A program made the position numbers and the translations under genes. From positions 421,468 through 485,467 of the forward strand of contig KB309694.1 of NCBI GenBank assembly GCA_000328365.1: 64,000 nt of DNA, given 5' to 3'. Every line of letters starts with the position of its first letter. Position 1 is the first letter of the stretch. Origin of the DNA: Capitella teleta (lineage: Eukaryota > Annelida > Polychaeta > Capitellidae). Below, in pieces: positions 42,136 through 57,270 of the stretch. The notes under the pieces were generated by a model. It ran no database searches, was not told the DNA's origin, and saw only the letters and a list, made by a program, of their open reading frames with translations.

Positions 42136-43584
42136 AAAATTAAAGGTGGCAAGCGGCTCACAAGAACTGCGACAATGAAATCTCGCCCCCCCCCCCCCAC
42201 TCCAAACAAAAATAAATGAATAAATAATACTGATGATCAGCAAAATGCTCAACTTTGATGATTCTAAATCTCATATTATACTTTTTATGGGTAATTAAAA
42301 AGGGGTACTTTCTTTTGACGTTCAGCATATTTTCTGACAGATTGACCCCGACTATAGCTCATCTAACAGGCAAGGAAAGTCAGTTAGCTGTCATTCGGAC
42401 TGGAGTTCCGAGGGCTCCGCACTGTCTTTTGGGCCACTGAGGCAGGAATCACAGTCGTCGCATAATCCGAAGAAATCATTGTTGTAAAGGAAACCACATG
42501 TTAGGGAATATCAAGTAATAAGCGCGGATGCTGTTCCACTTTGCTTGTTCAGATACATTTCGTTCCTGTTGAATCTGTGCAGTTATGTATTATTTTGATT
42601 ATACAATGGAACCCGCCGCAGGTGTGTATAATATACATATAATTATATGCACAGAAATCTCGCTCTGCCCTCAAATCCCCGACGCCCCCGGTGAGAGTGC
42701 GTGCTTCATGCCTACTCTGGATAATTTGTGATTGCCACAAACTGGCCTCCTGAATTCCAGTGAACTCTGCACTTATTAATATTATTGTTCTCTTCTGATG
42801 TTATTATTTCCTTATCGCTGAATTTCTGTGTGATGCCCTTCATTCGTGCCAACAATTTGACCACATTGAAACACAAATAAATAAATGTGTATGCATTTTC
42901 ATAGCCCAACATTTTATATATTTTTTTTTTCTTCAAATCTATATTATTCTATGCTCTATGTGTTTGTGTGTTTGATTGTCCGACTGTGCCGAAATTTGTT
43001 GTCGCGATAGCTACTTGAATAAACCGGTGAATGACACCAAACCACAGGGACGTGGACATTTTGGTTTTACATCTCCCACTGAAATTTTTAAATTTCTTAG
43101 TAGCGTATAATGCGTGCGTTGTCAAGTCCTCAAAGAAAAGGACACATTTCATCCTATTTGTCAGTGTTTAGTCCAAAACCTTTTTAGACGACACTTCTTG
43201 ACTTTTGTTTATAGAATGTTTTTTTCGTTTAAAATTGTTTCTTCTCTTGACTATTTGTTTTCCTCCTTGGAATTCTTCCTAAAACAAAATCTATGAAACA
43301 GGCTACAACTAGCTGGCTTCTTGTTTAGATATCCTGAGGATTTAATCAGATGTTTTTGAGACATCTGCTTATGTATGGGTTGTGATCAAACTTGTGAGGT
43401 TATCCAAATTGGATAAGATATCCCAAGAATATCTGGGTCATATGTCCAAAAGACTTGTATCTGCATGCAGTGGCGTAAAAGCAAAGGGGTATTCGAGACT
43501 TGCAGGTCCTCATTCCTCAATCAGTGCCTGGATATATATTTCTTCGCCTCTGTCTGTCTGGAGCTCCTAGTCATAACCTGAACC
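42136..43584. other. Gene-free spacer
   Basis: A C-tract lies at about 42186-42199. No gene or RNA supported on either strand. Confidence 0.45.
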
Positions 43585-43700
43585 CAGGGCTCGAAATAAG
43601 AGAAAAACTTACTCGCCACGTGGCGAGTAAACAGGGAATATTTACTCGCCAAAATATATTTTTACTCGCCAGAAATTTTGACGAAAAATATAGCATAAAA
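43585..43700. mobile_element. Terminal fragment of a hAT-like element with palindromic subterminal repeats
   Basis: CAGGGCTCGAAATAAGAG resembles the terminal repeat of several animal hAT transposons (CAGGGCTCGAAATTAA...). Just inside it lies a palindrome whose arms are TTACTCGCCAC and GTGGCGAGTAA (43609-43630), followed by two direct copies of TTACTCGCCA (from 43642 and 43662). Such repeats are typical transposase binding sites. No partner end or transposase was found. Confidence 0.5.
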
Positions 43701-44275
43701 CGCAGTTATTTTATAATGTACGTCCTTGATACATACTATGTCACTTTCTCAACTAATTTTAATTTAGCTTAATCGTATATGACGATGCAGTATGTACTGC
43801 CATATAGTGCACTTTTATCTAATTGGCGATGCGTCCAGAGCATTCAGTACTATAACTCTGCCACTAGAAAAGTGTGTTTCCCTCTAATGGGTTATGCTGG
43901 TATGTTGTAATGGCCACGCATCCACTCTGAATTAGGTGAGCTAATACAGCAAACAAATAAAAATTACAATTAAAGGAAACGCACAGACTTGTGTCGCCAA
44001 TCCTTTGATCGACCCTTAGCGTGAATCTTCAAAAGAATTCTAAAAAAATGGTTAACTCTAGCGTTAACTAAACCGCGTCAACTTATATCTTGGAGCATGA
44101 GTTAGAATCTTCTGATTCCAAATGTACGTCGTGTCAGTGAGTGGATGACGGAAGCAACGATTTATAAAATCATCAACCACTGCTACTGCATGTACTATAG
44201 TATTCAGACTAACTACCAGTATAACATACTATACCTAAGACGCGACTTAATTTGAAAAGATGTGAATGCAGTAAG

Positions 44276-44545
44276 AATGAGTGAGTGATTGAGTGATTGG
44301 GGTTTTACGGCTCCACCCAACCCGTTCGGGTGATACGGGCGCCAGAACAGAAGGCCCGGGACCGGGGTTTCCCCCTACTCTTATCGATAAATCCCAAGGG
44401 TTCTTTATCCTGCATACCACCATAGACAGTAGTACACAGCGCCCAGCCTTGTTACGCAGTTGGGCAGCACTGCAGAGTCACCGAAGAATTACAATTGTAA
44501 TTCACAATCATAACGCCCGTGGCCTGATCGGGTCTCGAAACCCAT
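44276..44545 (-). mobile_element. SINE copy, reverse orientation, 5'-truncated at the B-box
   Basis: Matches the 2.7-kb SINE over the body (AGGGTTCTTTATCCTGCATA; CCGAAGAATTACAATTGTAA) and ends at GGGTCTCGAAACCC, the complemented B-box. The A-box end is missing. It has a ~70-bp internal segment (about 44322-44392, with CGTTCGGGTGATACGGGCGC) that the 2.7-kb copy lacks but the 32.46-kb fragment partly shares, so there are two subfamilies. Confidence 0.85.
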
Positions 44546-45606
44546 AGATTCATTGACGTGCGTTGTGATTCGAAGTTATGATCGATCCAGAATGAGTGGC
44601 CGCTTGTTCCATCAGAAAACTTATAACGTATAGAGTCCTTATATCTTGATCGGTCAAAGAAAGTTGTCAAATTTCCATACCATGAGATGAAATAGATCCC
44701 AGCTGCTTCAAAGCTCCAAAGCCTGACTCACCCAGGCAAGTTATTAACCCTTTCCCTGTCCCCAGTCTCCACCATGATCCATGATCCGCAATGGTCCGGT
44801 CGCAAAAGTGAATTCGTCATATTGAATGACAGCAAATCAAAACACACAAACAACATTTGAAACCCTGAAAATCTGTCACGTACACCCGGGTGGGGATTAT
44901 AATTACCTCTCCGTCTACCTGGACTACGAAATCGCTAACTGTTCTTGCAAAGCTAGATATCTTTTGGGCAGCCTACGAACAACGAAGTCGTTTGTGTGAT
45001 ACTCGCTGACCACTGGAGACGAAAGAGGCCGTTCCAGAGGCCAGCACGCGCTTTTATTGGTGAACATGTAATACTCATACATAATACATTTCTTTATATC
45101 AGTAAACGAGCAATGTAGAGCAGAATTAAAAATATATATTTAATGAGGAAGCACAGGTGTGACAGGTTTATGGTCAGGAATATCAATCAGGTCCCAGACC
45201 AAGGGGATTAGCATAATTGAATCGTTTGGGTCCAGGAGTAGTCGCGACAATTTAGTCGCTACATATTTTCTAAATGACTGACATGAGCAGAGCGCGCTAA
45301 TATATATAATATTGCTTCATCATAAATAGAATAGCTTGAAAACAATTAAGAAGCTTACTTAGCTTATAAATAGAACTAAATTTACCTTTATTTTGGCTAT
45401 ACATAACTACTGATGGGCGAAGGCCTACGTTGCATTCGTCCGTATAAAAAGCGATCACCATATGCATGAAATATCAAACTCATTGCATGCATTGTGATTA
45501 CTGATTTTTAATGGGACAACAGACTACAATAATTGCTCAACAACCCATGTCACATGTCTTAAACTTGTAACTTTCCGATCGTCTGATTCGAGACCTTGCA
45601 ACACCA
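44546..45606. other. Gene-free spacer
   Basis: No coding or structured element seen. The 3' UTR of the membrane protein gene may occupy its right edge. Confidence 0.4.
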
Positions 45607-46388
45607 TCAGTCCTCTGACCCGTCGTCATCCGACACATCGTTTTCTTTGGGTGCAGCGATGTGAGTGAACTCTGATAGACCATCACCATCGCGAGATTTT
45701 GCTAACTCAGCAAACATTCGGACGGCTGACAATCGCCTCACTGCTCTGTGGGATTTAGAGTTGATTCCCTCAAATGGAAGGAAGGCTGGGATTTGAGGCG
45801 GCGCAACGTCGTCTATGTATTTCTTTGCTTTCAGTAGTAGACTTGACCGACAGGAACTTCGATAAAACATAGGATGATTTTCCTCATCCAGATCTTTCTT
45901 TACATTATCAGTGCGTGTTTCGTCAAGTCGGGATTCCAGGTGTTTCCTGCGAATCGCTGCATAGTTCTCGTAGTGGATGTGAATGTTTTGGAATTGTTTG
46001 TGCAAAATATTCGATTTGCGCTTCGATCTGACGGCCAATATGAGGAGAGCGATGAACAGGCTGCCGAGTAGACCAACAGATAAGACGTATACAGCTATAT
46101 GACCATTCGATACTTCGACTGCACTCCAATATTCGAACCCTGCAAGCAAGAAATATTGTTCGGAATTATATGCTCAGGCATTGAAAATCATCTTGAATCC
46201 TCAGTTATACATAACGGCCTCATTGGCTCCCTAGGCGAAACGTTTGGACTCTTAGAAGCATAGACATCCTTATGATGTCTATGCTTAGAAGATTGGGCGT
46301 TATGATTCGCGTTTCAGAAGGAACACAAACTAGAACAACAACAATAGTGAAAATTAAAAGCGCGAAAAATGAAAGCTTCGCCGGTAGC

Positions 46389-46429
<41 letters not shown>

Positions 46430-47387
46430 AAACGCGCATATTTCCTATTTTTAATCATCGCACCAGTAATAATTTTTTCAATTCTAGAAAGCAATAATTT
46501 TGCATCATTCGGTGAGGAATATAATGAATTCTCCCACTCTGCTTATAATTATGGAGTCTGCAGCTACGAGGTGGCAGAATGAAATCGTGAAAATGAAAAA
46601 TAAACGCCCCAGAAAGTCATGCGCAGCGTATCTTTATTTCCTCCCTTCATTAAGCATGTTAAAGCACACCCTTAATTAATTATGAGGTAATTAGGGTAAT
46701 TAATATGGAATAATGTCATTACTGAACACAACTGAACCCATCTGCAACATAACAGCATCTAAATGTTGTCCCCGAGTTGAATATTTGACCATAAGCCACA
46801 CCACTAAGAACCGTATTTACCGAATTTAGGTTTGATCACCTCAACTAGCTGCAACTCCTAAACATAATCATAGCCTCCGCATATCAGCGGAGGCGTTATG
46901 AAATGGTAATTATATATGTATATATAACAAAGAATATACACCATTCATTTATTTAAAAGTGATTATTGTTCACAGTTAGACACTCAAATACGCAAGGATG
47001 TTTGGCTGGCAGACTCACTGAGTGGTATAAGTATAAATCATGCATATTTCACATCAAAATCATTAAAATTGATACTCATTCTCTAACATATTGTTGCAAT
47101 GGTAAGCAGCGGTGTTTTCTTTTTGCGCGCTTTCATTTTCTTTAATCTTTATTTTGTTTTATAGTCCTATCAAAGACTCTAGAATCTTTGTTTCTACTGA
47201 AACAAGAATCATATAACACTTATAATCTATTCCAGTCCTTGTACTGGCCACTTTTAGGTTTCGCCAAAGGGAGTGCACTCCCACAGATTCGTACACATGT
47301 ACCATAACTATATGTATAAACACAGTACAGTACTGATAGCAACTCACCTGCATCAAAATCTTCATCATCACAACTACACTCCGACAT
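45607..47387 (-). CDS. Unrecognised single-pass membrane protein, two exons
   Basis: Exon 1 is 47387-47348 (MSECSCDDEDFDA) and exon 2 is 46139-45607. The joint is phase 1, with donor GCAG|GTGAGT and acceptor TTGCAG|GGTTC. The product is 190 aa, or 196 from an upstream ATG at 47405. A short acidic N-terminus is followed by a 24-residue membrane helix (residues ~27-50), then a basic RSKRKS stop-transfer patch and a long charged tail with ENYAAIRRKHLESRLDE and an acidic end (DDDGSED). No signal peptide, so it is probably type III with the tail in the cytosol. I do not recognise the family. The 1.2-kb intron has a T-tract (46391-46428) and a perfect 13-bp hairpin. An unseen upstream exon is possible. 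Confidence 0.65.
46256..46286. repeat. Perfect hairpin palindrome
   Basis: AAGCATAGACATC pairs with GATGTCTATGCTT around the loop CTTAT. It lies in the intron of the membrane protein gene. Confidence 0.8.
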
Positions 47388-48936
47388 GATTAACAAAAGA
47401 TCCAACTCAGATATAATGGTGACCTACATAAGTATAAGTATTTCACAGTAAGTAAACAGTTAGAGACCCGAATGGGCCGCACCGTTTTATTGATCGGGAA
47501 TCGGGTTACCGTGTATGATTTACGTTCATGCAATGAGATCAGACACGTTCAATCGAGGTTAAAGAGAGATTAATTAATTACAATTGAATAGAATGAATGA
47601 TAATTTATATATTGGTACAAGGTACAGTCTCTCAATGCATGTTCGTTTTGTACAACACCACATGGGCTTCAAAGGGGTTTTTTTTTTTCTAGTCGTTTCT
47701 TCGTCAGTTTATTGTTTTGCGATGACAGGTGGTACTGTAGAACAGAAATTTTCTCGCCGCAGGGAAATTTTCGCTACTTTCGTGGGTGCGATCGACCGCG
47801 AAAACTAGATGCCCGCGAAATCTTTTTGCTGCATGGGCCAGATTATACGCTGGTGATACATTGTATAGTCATGTTCCAATGCTTCGCAATGGAAGCCATT
47901 CTCCCCTAGGCGCAATGCTAACCCCGATATTCGGAATGCATTATTTCTTTACGCTTGCATCCAGGCAGTGTGTTCTTGGCACGGAATGCTATCAATTGGT
48001 GCTATGAGTCAATAGAATATCACTTAAAATTTAGATCCTCATCTCTTTAATTAACAAATAATAAACGAAATCGGAAGAAAGGGTATGGTTACGTCATGGA
48101 GGGTTCAACACGGTAGATTTTATTATAATTATTTCGTGCAATCTGTATACTCAAGTATATATTACGTATGCAGTATATGTTGCATTCAATAATTATTGAA
48201 GGTCCAAGACGAGGATAAAAGTGATTGCTGGACAAATTGGTGTGAAAATCTGACAATTTTTCATGCGTTACACGTATCAATTAATATGATAAAATACTTT
48301 GTTTCCTTTAGTTCATGCAGTACATTTACTCATATGTTAACTGGGTACCATGCAAATCATCTGCATCGATTGTAAATCTACAGCACTTACAGATTATCCA
48401 TAGAAAATTATTTGCTTCTTAAAAATTGTTTGTTCATCACATGTATGAATGATTGTTGATTTTTCCCCTTATTTTTTTCCTCGTGTCAGTTCTCCAATTG
48501 GACCCCAAGTGTCAGATCTGGGATCTATTGAGTGTTACCTGAGTGCCACCACGTCTATTTGATACCATGTTAGAGAACTTTTGCCCATCAGCACAGAACA
48601 ATCAAGGCAAGTAAATCCTCACTACATGTACTGGAAGTAAGATACTCCTTAAAAATTATATATCCTATACTAGCAGAGCAATGAAAACATTAGGTATCCA
48701 GATAGATCTCTGCTCCAAATTAAATATCTGACATCTGGTTTGCAACAACAAAGGCACATCCGTAATGTAAACAGAAGTAGGTTAACATATAAATCAAGCA
48801 CAGGCATCGACAATGACTTGGAAGCTTTATTCACATAAGAACCTACAACAAACAGCCATAACATGATTATTAACATCAAATCTCACTCATCACAACTAAT
48901 TAAGCATAACAGCACTAATGACACAAAATGAAATGC
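47388..48936. other. Spacer with a short dispersed repeat
   Basis: A block at about 47745-47830 with CGACCGCGAAAAC and CCCGCGAAATC resembles 20660-20780. No gene supported. The LRRC47 3' UTR should lie at the right edge. Confidence 0.4.
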
Positions 48937-50703
<1,767 letters not shown>

Positions 50704-52220
50704 GTTTACGGGGAACCCCTTTCTGTAAGAAAATAAGGAATTTCCCAGAACGGGGAGAGCGCCTTTCTCTTGTGATATCCACACTGACTTTTTATCATCA
50801 ATTCCGCTCTTATGTGAATAAAATCAATATAAACGAACTTTATATTATATATCACACCAATGATGGCATATAATGTATCAAAATTGCATTAATGTGGAAT
50901 TAATGCCGCGGCAAATCTCTACGCATACTGCATGCTCCCTTGTCACTCTGTTGTGTTCGTCTGCTCTCAAAAAAGAGGTTTCAGGAAACCAACTTTACTC
51001 CAGGTTTGTTCTTAGAATTCGTACGCAACGTAGCATGTTTTGATGTAAATCTGTTAGAAGTATCCACAAAACTGATACACTTACTGACATTACATGTATC
51101 TGTAATGAGTTTGTATAGATTTTATTGCAATAAATAATTTACATACAACTTGAACTTGCCAGCATATTGAATAAATAATTGACTTCATATTGAGTCGTGA
51201 GTAATATTAATAATTCATAATTGACTATAATTTACAATTATCATTATTCATCTTGAATTCAGAATTGTGGTACATGATTGTATCACATTTACTTATTGTG
51301 ATTATTATAATATCGTGTAATTGGTATTATCATAATTACTTATAATTATTTATGATGATATAATCATAGTCATAGGCCTATTCATATGATAATAATGATG
51401 ATATTTTAGCTTCATAATCTGATAATTATTAGCAGGTTATATGGCTTATCATGGTTATAGATGTCGTATGCATTGTATAGTCTTCCTTAATTCTGAGGGA
51501 AGACATTAATTATACAATAATAATTGTCAGTAGAATAAGTATTGCCATAGTACTCTATTCAAGACTTATTGTTCCAGTTTGTACACTGCTTATATATGTT
51601 GGAACTATTCCAAGGCTGTTATGAACAAAATTTACATTGCCGATCACAATGTCATGAAGATATGTACTTGGACTGAGTAAATATGAAAGCACCATCAGTC
51701 TAATATGCAGTATTTTCAATATTCCTTCATTTAGCTCTGTAGATAGAAATCTCATCTTTCGCTTCATGAAACGCCGGCAATCCTCTGCAGTATCATTCTA
51801 TGTGCAACTGAATCCTTCTCACTTTTTTTACACTTTTCGTTTGTCTCGTTTTTTGGTTTAAACAGCTTTTTATACATTCTGATTTTGTATCTTAGTTTGT
51901 GTTCTTAATACACTTCCTTTGCAGTATTTTTTTATGTTGTTACTGATGTTTGATCTCTTATCACTTTATATCATATATTCATATCTTTTTATTTTCCATT
52001 TTCTTTTCATTCAAATCATTGCATGCAGTTTAAATAGTTTCTTGGTTTCTAAGGACCGTGTATCACATTGTTTTTGTATACCTGTGTCTGGAATAAAGTT
52101 TTATCTATCTATATCTATTGCCATATCTGCAGAACAGCATTACATCCACTGACTTATCTTTTGACATGTCCTTTAATTATTTAATTATATAAATGCGGTT
52201 TCTTAACTTCCTTTGCTTAA
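50704..52220. other. LRRC47 upstream region and AT-rich spacer
   Basis: The first ~100 bases likely carry the LRRC47 promoter. 51140-51540 is very AT-rich with irregular ATAATTAT runs. No gene seen. Confidence 0.45.
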
Positions 52221-52229
52221 TTATTTCTT

Positions 52230-52592
52230 CCTTGTAAGCTCTGATGCTATTAATTGTTGTGACAGTAGCAGTTGCGCTAATGTTTGTCTCCTAAAATTAA
52301 AACAAAGCAGAGGGTTTGTATGGGAGCGCCTTACAAGATATGATATTCCATAATGCTTATTTAGGGGCTGAACTAGTGTAGCGTGATCACACACCACTCG
52401 CATTTGAATCAATGTTCCTTGCTCATTGAAAATAAAGAATTTATTTGATTTTTTTGCATGAAAATAATGAGGCAGAACAACATCGTCCATACCAGGTAGT
52501 TATTTTTTTGAAAAATTTATAAATTTTGGCAAATTTTACAAGTTTGTTTTTAACATGGAGTAGATAGATTACTTTGGGCCCACTCTGTATAT
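52230..52592 (-). mobile_element. Mariner-like MITE family, partial copy with one terminus
   Basis: The right end, complemented, reads CAGAGTGGGCCCAAAGTAAT, then CTATCTACTCCATG, and continues like the left arm of the 14.3-kb copy (AAAAAATAACTACCTGGTA). The interior (EQGTLIQMRVVCDH on the minus strand) weakly resembles the mariner QDGA..H..MRVV.. region and may be transposase debris. The left terminus is not found. Confidence 0.6.
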
Positions 52593-54797
52593 GACTTTCT
52601 AAATATTTTGATGGGATGTTCGAAATCTCTTCTCTTGTCTGGGCCCTTAATCTGCATCATTACCCCACTGCAATGACCTCGCTTCCTTTGGGAGCGATGT
52701 GCTGTTATCCAGATCAATGCGAATTGGACGATTTATAGATGTAAAAAAAGTCATAAAATGCTTGGCCAAGGTCTTCTTCATGAAAATAAAATGGCATAAG
52801 AGTGCTTATCTTCAGAATATCTCCCACAAGCTTGAAATTTTCTTTCTGGTTTTCAGTGATTCACCTTTGAATTTGTCATTGTAGAATGCTGCTTTGCTCT
52901 TTCATATAAGTGAAACAATGTGGTTCGTTTTATTTTTCAGCATTTCTTTTTGTACCACAAGCTTTGTCTTCCAGTATTTCATCTCCAGTTCCCTGTGTTG
53001 CATCCAATTAAGTTCCGAGCATTGGGAATTTCATTGTTGTACCATGTGATGTACAACAGTTTAGCACTCTGTCTGCGTTGATAAGATATAGTACGGGCGG
53101 ATTTAGAGTTGTACCAATCCTATTTACATGTACTACCATCTTACTATATATAGTTCACTATTTCTTCCTTCTCTTTTTTTGTTCTCTCTGTCATACTCAT
53201 TCTCTTTTTCTTTTGTATTGTCACTTGCTTCCGAGAGAGTTAAAGGTGTTTGTCCTCCATCATCCATGCGTCCAATGCGGGGTCGCAATTGCTGCATTTT
53301 ACATATGGTCTGACCTTTGAGTGCAGTCTCAGTGTTCTTAATTGAGTTCAAGAGTTCATCCAGAACCCTGCCAATTTATATCTGTATGGCCTGTTTTATT
53401 ATCGAAGGAATCACCACGGAATTTGTTGTTTTATGGACATGTATATCAATATCTCGAATTTTCTGACAAGATTTAAGGATGCTATAGTAAACTAAATAAC
53501 ATTTGCAGCAGACGTTTCATTTATTATTTCTCCATGACAGGAATTCCTCTTTTATAATTATTAAATATGCGATAAATTATTCATAAACACGCTAAAAGTA
53601 TTCCTAACAGCCTCGTGAGGTGATGAATAAGCCGATCCGTCTATGTCTCTAGCAGACTGCATGCTCTCCGCTGCCGTCGGTGGCTTCTGTCGCGTTGCTC
53701 GCTTCCAATTTCCTGTTCATTATTTTCCCTTTTCCTCTCCGATCCGTCTAGCGAGCTGATTACTCCGATGCTCAATGCACAGCTCTTAATGCACAATAAT
53801 CTCCCAACATTTGCTCTGAGAATCGCCTGAGGCTAAAGAAAACAATTCTCGATTAACTCTGTCTTGTGTGTATCAGCACGACTTGTATGGCTCCTCGAAA
53901 CCTCGTGGCGTCTTTCCTTACCGTCAAGCACATCGCAAATAGCCCCGTATTGTTCCTGGTATCAGTCATCTCGCTCAGCAGGAGCGATTACATGCCTTCT
54001 CGACAACGGTTAATGCACGGTTTGGATTACGGAAGAAGACCTAAAGGGCATCGTTAGTCATATCGCTGCAGTGCACTGAATCAATTTGCATGTAACAACG
54101 ACATTGATACAGCACTTGCTCCGAGAAGCAATTTGTATACATGCATGTACACTAAGCCATTATGCATTCGTGCTATGCGGGAGACCGACTTTGATTTCTC
54201 AAGCAGCTTTGAAGTGTTCTGCCTATAAAACTTTTTTCTGATACATCATCGCGCATACGCAAATACAAGATGGTGGGGTTTCGCACCGTCTCTTGATATT
54301 TTAAATTTACAACTCTGGAAGGTTACTGTGCCTCCCAATCGACTGGCGAACCTATAAAATGAGCTGGCTCAAAGGTACAACATAATTGATGTATGGGTGA
54401 TGATAAAATCCATTGCTTAGACTAAGTGAGGTCCATGTACACAAATTGATGATAATATTTAAGTAACGACTTTTTAAAAAACATCAATTGAAACAGAATT
54501 ACGAATATGGGGTGGTATAATATCGGATCACGAATAACAACGTGGTCTGGACCTTCTAGTCTCCGCTGAGGGACCTTCTGGAGACGGCTCGACTTCCTGC
54601 ATTCGCTACGTTTCCAGTCTGAGGATCAATTCTGGTGCAAAAGGACTAATCAACTGAACTCTATGCATGGGATGCTATGCTTTTCCTTTCCAACGAATTC
54701 ATGCTGAATACCACTATAGTATATGGAGGAAATAATTATACGAATGTAACGGAACTTGCTTTGTGTGTAGTGTGCTGTTATATATATTATACTGTAC
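52593..54797. other. Gene-free spacer
   Basis: No coding signal with splice support. Mild T-rich runs at about 53160-53210. Confidence 0.4.
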
Positions 54798-54798
54798 A

Positions 54799-55510
54799 CA
54801 CAGAGTGGGCCAAAAGTAGTCGATCGGTTCACTCCGTGTTCTACTCCATGTTAACAATTTCGATGCTCTTCCGAGAAAGTGTTACTAATCAGGCGCGTGT
54901 ATAAACTACACAATGATGAGATAAACAAGCTCTTGGTATGGTTAGCTGTTCTTCCCATCATTTCTATTCCAATCTCTTCGACATTGATGCCGATGTATCT
55001 CGATAAATAGAGTGCACCCAACATTCGGTGATGCATGTATTTCCACTTTGGGCGGCAAAGAGGGCCCCGGACCATGGACATGCTTCATTGGACACATAAA
55101 TATTAATAATCAATAGTTCCACAAGATGTAATCGAAAATCATCTTGAATAGGACACAGGTGGATTTAGCAGAATCCTTTTGTTCGAGAGTGCTGTTGTTG
55201 TGGTTATAGCACTAATTTAGTACGGGTAGTAGTACTTTTTGCAACCTAAAATCAAAATAATGCAGGTAGTTTATATTGTAGCGCCATGCAGACATTCCAC
55301 AATGCTTGTTCGTGGCCTCATCTGATGAGGCCCTCAAAAAGTCTCTTCGCGGTCACACACCACTCACATATGAATGTTGCTCCTTCATTGAAAAATGACT
55401 TATTTGATTTCTTAGCATAAGTTGGCGAAGAATCAATCAATTCCATGTACGATAGTTATTTTATTTAAATAATCCGGTCATTTTAGCCAAATTATTGAAT
55501 GTTGAATTAT
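54799..55510 (+). mobile_element. Mariner-like MITE family, longest copy
   Basis: Left end CAGAGTGGGCCAAAAGTAGT. 54800-55090 aligns with the 14.3-kb copy read backwards (GAGAAAGTGTTAC; TAGAGTGCAC.CA.CATT), and 55200-55460 aligns with 52.25-52.5 kb (TCACACACCACTC.CAT.TGAA). Together these show a longer parent element. The right terminal repeat is decayed. Confidence 0.6.
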
Positions 55511-55545
55511 TGAACGCTGATGGGTACACTAGTACACGATTTTAG

Positions 55546-55860
55546 CTAATTACTAATAATTGATGGCACAACTGGAAGTCGCGTCTCTCGACCTAAGAAT
55601 TGGCGCCAGCCGGATGTAATATTATGCGCAGCATTGTTGGCCTGGACATTGTTGCTGCAGATGACCCTCAGTGCTGGTGCATTGTTCGTCCTAATCAGGT
55701 TTATTTGTGTGATAATTGTGTAATGTTGTGAGCGCCTGACCCGGTGGCGCTGGTCTTGGCTTCTGAGGAACCCATTGCGACCAGCGATCATGGCACCGGA
55801 ACGATTGGCACAGTCTTCGTCAATCATTCATCGCTGAAAGTTGCTGCTTTATACCTGTCT
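55546..55860 (-). other. Open frame of ~100 codons, possibly transposon-derived
   Basis: Minus-strand frame with GRNGFLRSQDQRHRVRRSQ and a basic, Arg/Asn-rich composition. It lies next to a MITE and has no splice context. The repeated INLIRTNNAPALRVICSNN stretch hints at transposase debris, but I cannot assign a family. Confidence 0.25.
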
Positions 55861-56684
55861 CCTGATTGACTGTCCGGCACGTTGTCATAATGAGTGTGTT
55901 GCGTCATCATGGCGCACTTCGCGGGGTGCATATTATTACTGTCAAAGGAATTAAGCACGAATTGTTGGCTGATTGTGGAAGACAAGTGTTTACCGCGGTT
56001 GCTGTATATACTATATGCGGTCGAGGGAAGTCGTATATTAACACAATGTGTGCATTACTCAGTGTACACCTGTTCATTTTGATATTAATACATCTAATAA
56101 GCTAATAAAAAGCTCTCAGAACTGTTCAAGGAAATTCGCGATAATGTCCTTGGACGAATCAATACACGGTCCTTGCAGGTATGTTTACAGGTCCAATGTG
56201 TCTGCTGCTGCTGCAAATGGCCAAATACCGGTTTAATTTAGAGCCTGCACCGTGAAGGACCGGCCCGCCGAATCTTTTTATGTGATCTATAATTATAATC
56301 ATGATATGGGTGGGGTTGTATTGGGAATCTATAATCAATCGATCTTCGATTGGCACACGTTTTCCGCTCTTGTCTTTTCCTGCGTCTCGTCATTCGTTAA
56401 CGAACGTATTTAGGTCAGGTGATCTGCCCAGTGTTCTCGCTGCACGTGTTAGCGTGTGATTGTTATAAATATATAATTATATGTTATAAGCGCATCTCCT
56501 TTTGATCACTATGTTATAGACCTCCAATTGTATTCTGCAATGATTATCACCTTTTAAAACGTACCGCTGAGGTCCAGAAAGACCGGGATCTTTAACGGTA
56601 CAGAGTACGTTGCATAGTAATTTCCCTATATTATATGTTATATATATATAATCAGTGGTATCATTGAATGCAGCGCAGCAATTG
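55861..56684. other. Gene-free spacer upstream of rabphilin
   Basis: No gene or recognisable repeat seen. AT-rich TATATA run at 56640-56652. Confidence 0.4.
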
Positions 56685-56699
56685 AGCGCATAATTATGC

Positions 56700-56931
56700 G
56701 CGCATTCATTATAGGCATGCCTTTAACGTATACATTGTGTCATTGCGCCAATCAATACACGGCTCCCCTGCGCTCCCTGCCTTCCCCGTGCGTCGCTCCA
56801 CATTCTCGGCTTCGTCGCTATATACCACGGCCGACTCGCAACTTGTCCGTACTTCTAGGCGTGTTCCGCAAAATCCCGGCGCGGATACCTTCGGAGGAGT
56901 CTGCACTCGGTCGCAGTTGACTGGGAACATC
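56700..56931 (+). promoter_or_regulatory. Probable rabphilin promoter and non-coding first exon
   Basis: A CpG-rich stretch follows a TATATATATA run at 56640-56652 and ends at a good donor, AACATC|GTGAGTGAGG (56931/56932). The next acceptor, at 57251 (CTTTTTCTTGCAG), leads into the first coding exon, which needs an upstream 5' UTR exon. The exon's 5' limit is unknown. Inference. Confidence 0.45.
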
Positions 56932-57270
56932 GTGAGTGAGGCTTTTGTGGCGTTATTCTCACGCCACCGTGCGCTGAATGTGTAAAGATATCGCGTTAAA
57001 CTGTTTGGTTGTTGTCATTGAATTGTTGCGAGCGATTCGCTGTGCTATTTATTTGCTGATCCGTCGTGCGCAGGCTTTATAATTGGGTTATATGAACATC
57101 AATCAAACTGCACGTTAGTTTGACGTCACTAGTCAATTAGTGCATGGGAGCACCGTGTAGGATGCAGCCCCGTTCGTCATAGCGCCGATGACGGACATGC
57201 ATCCTGCGTCATGACCACTTGTGTTATTTCTTCTTCTTCTTTTTCTTGCAGTTCGAGTGGACAAGGGGCG

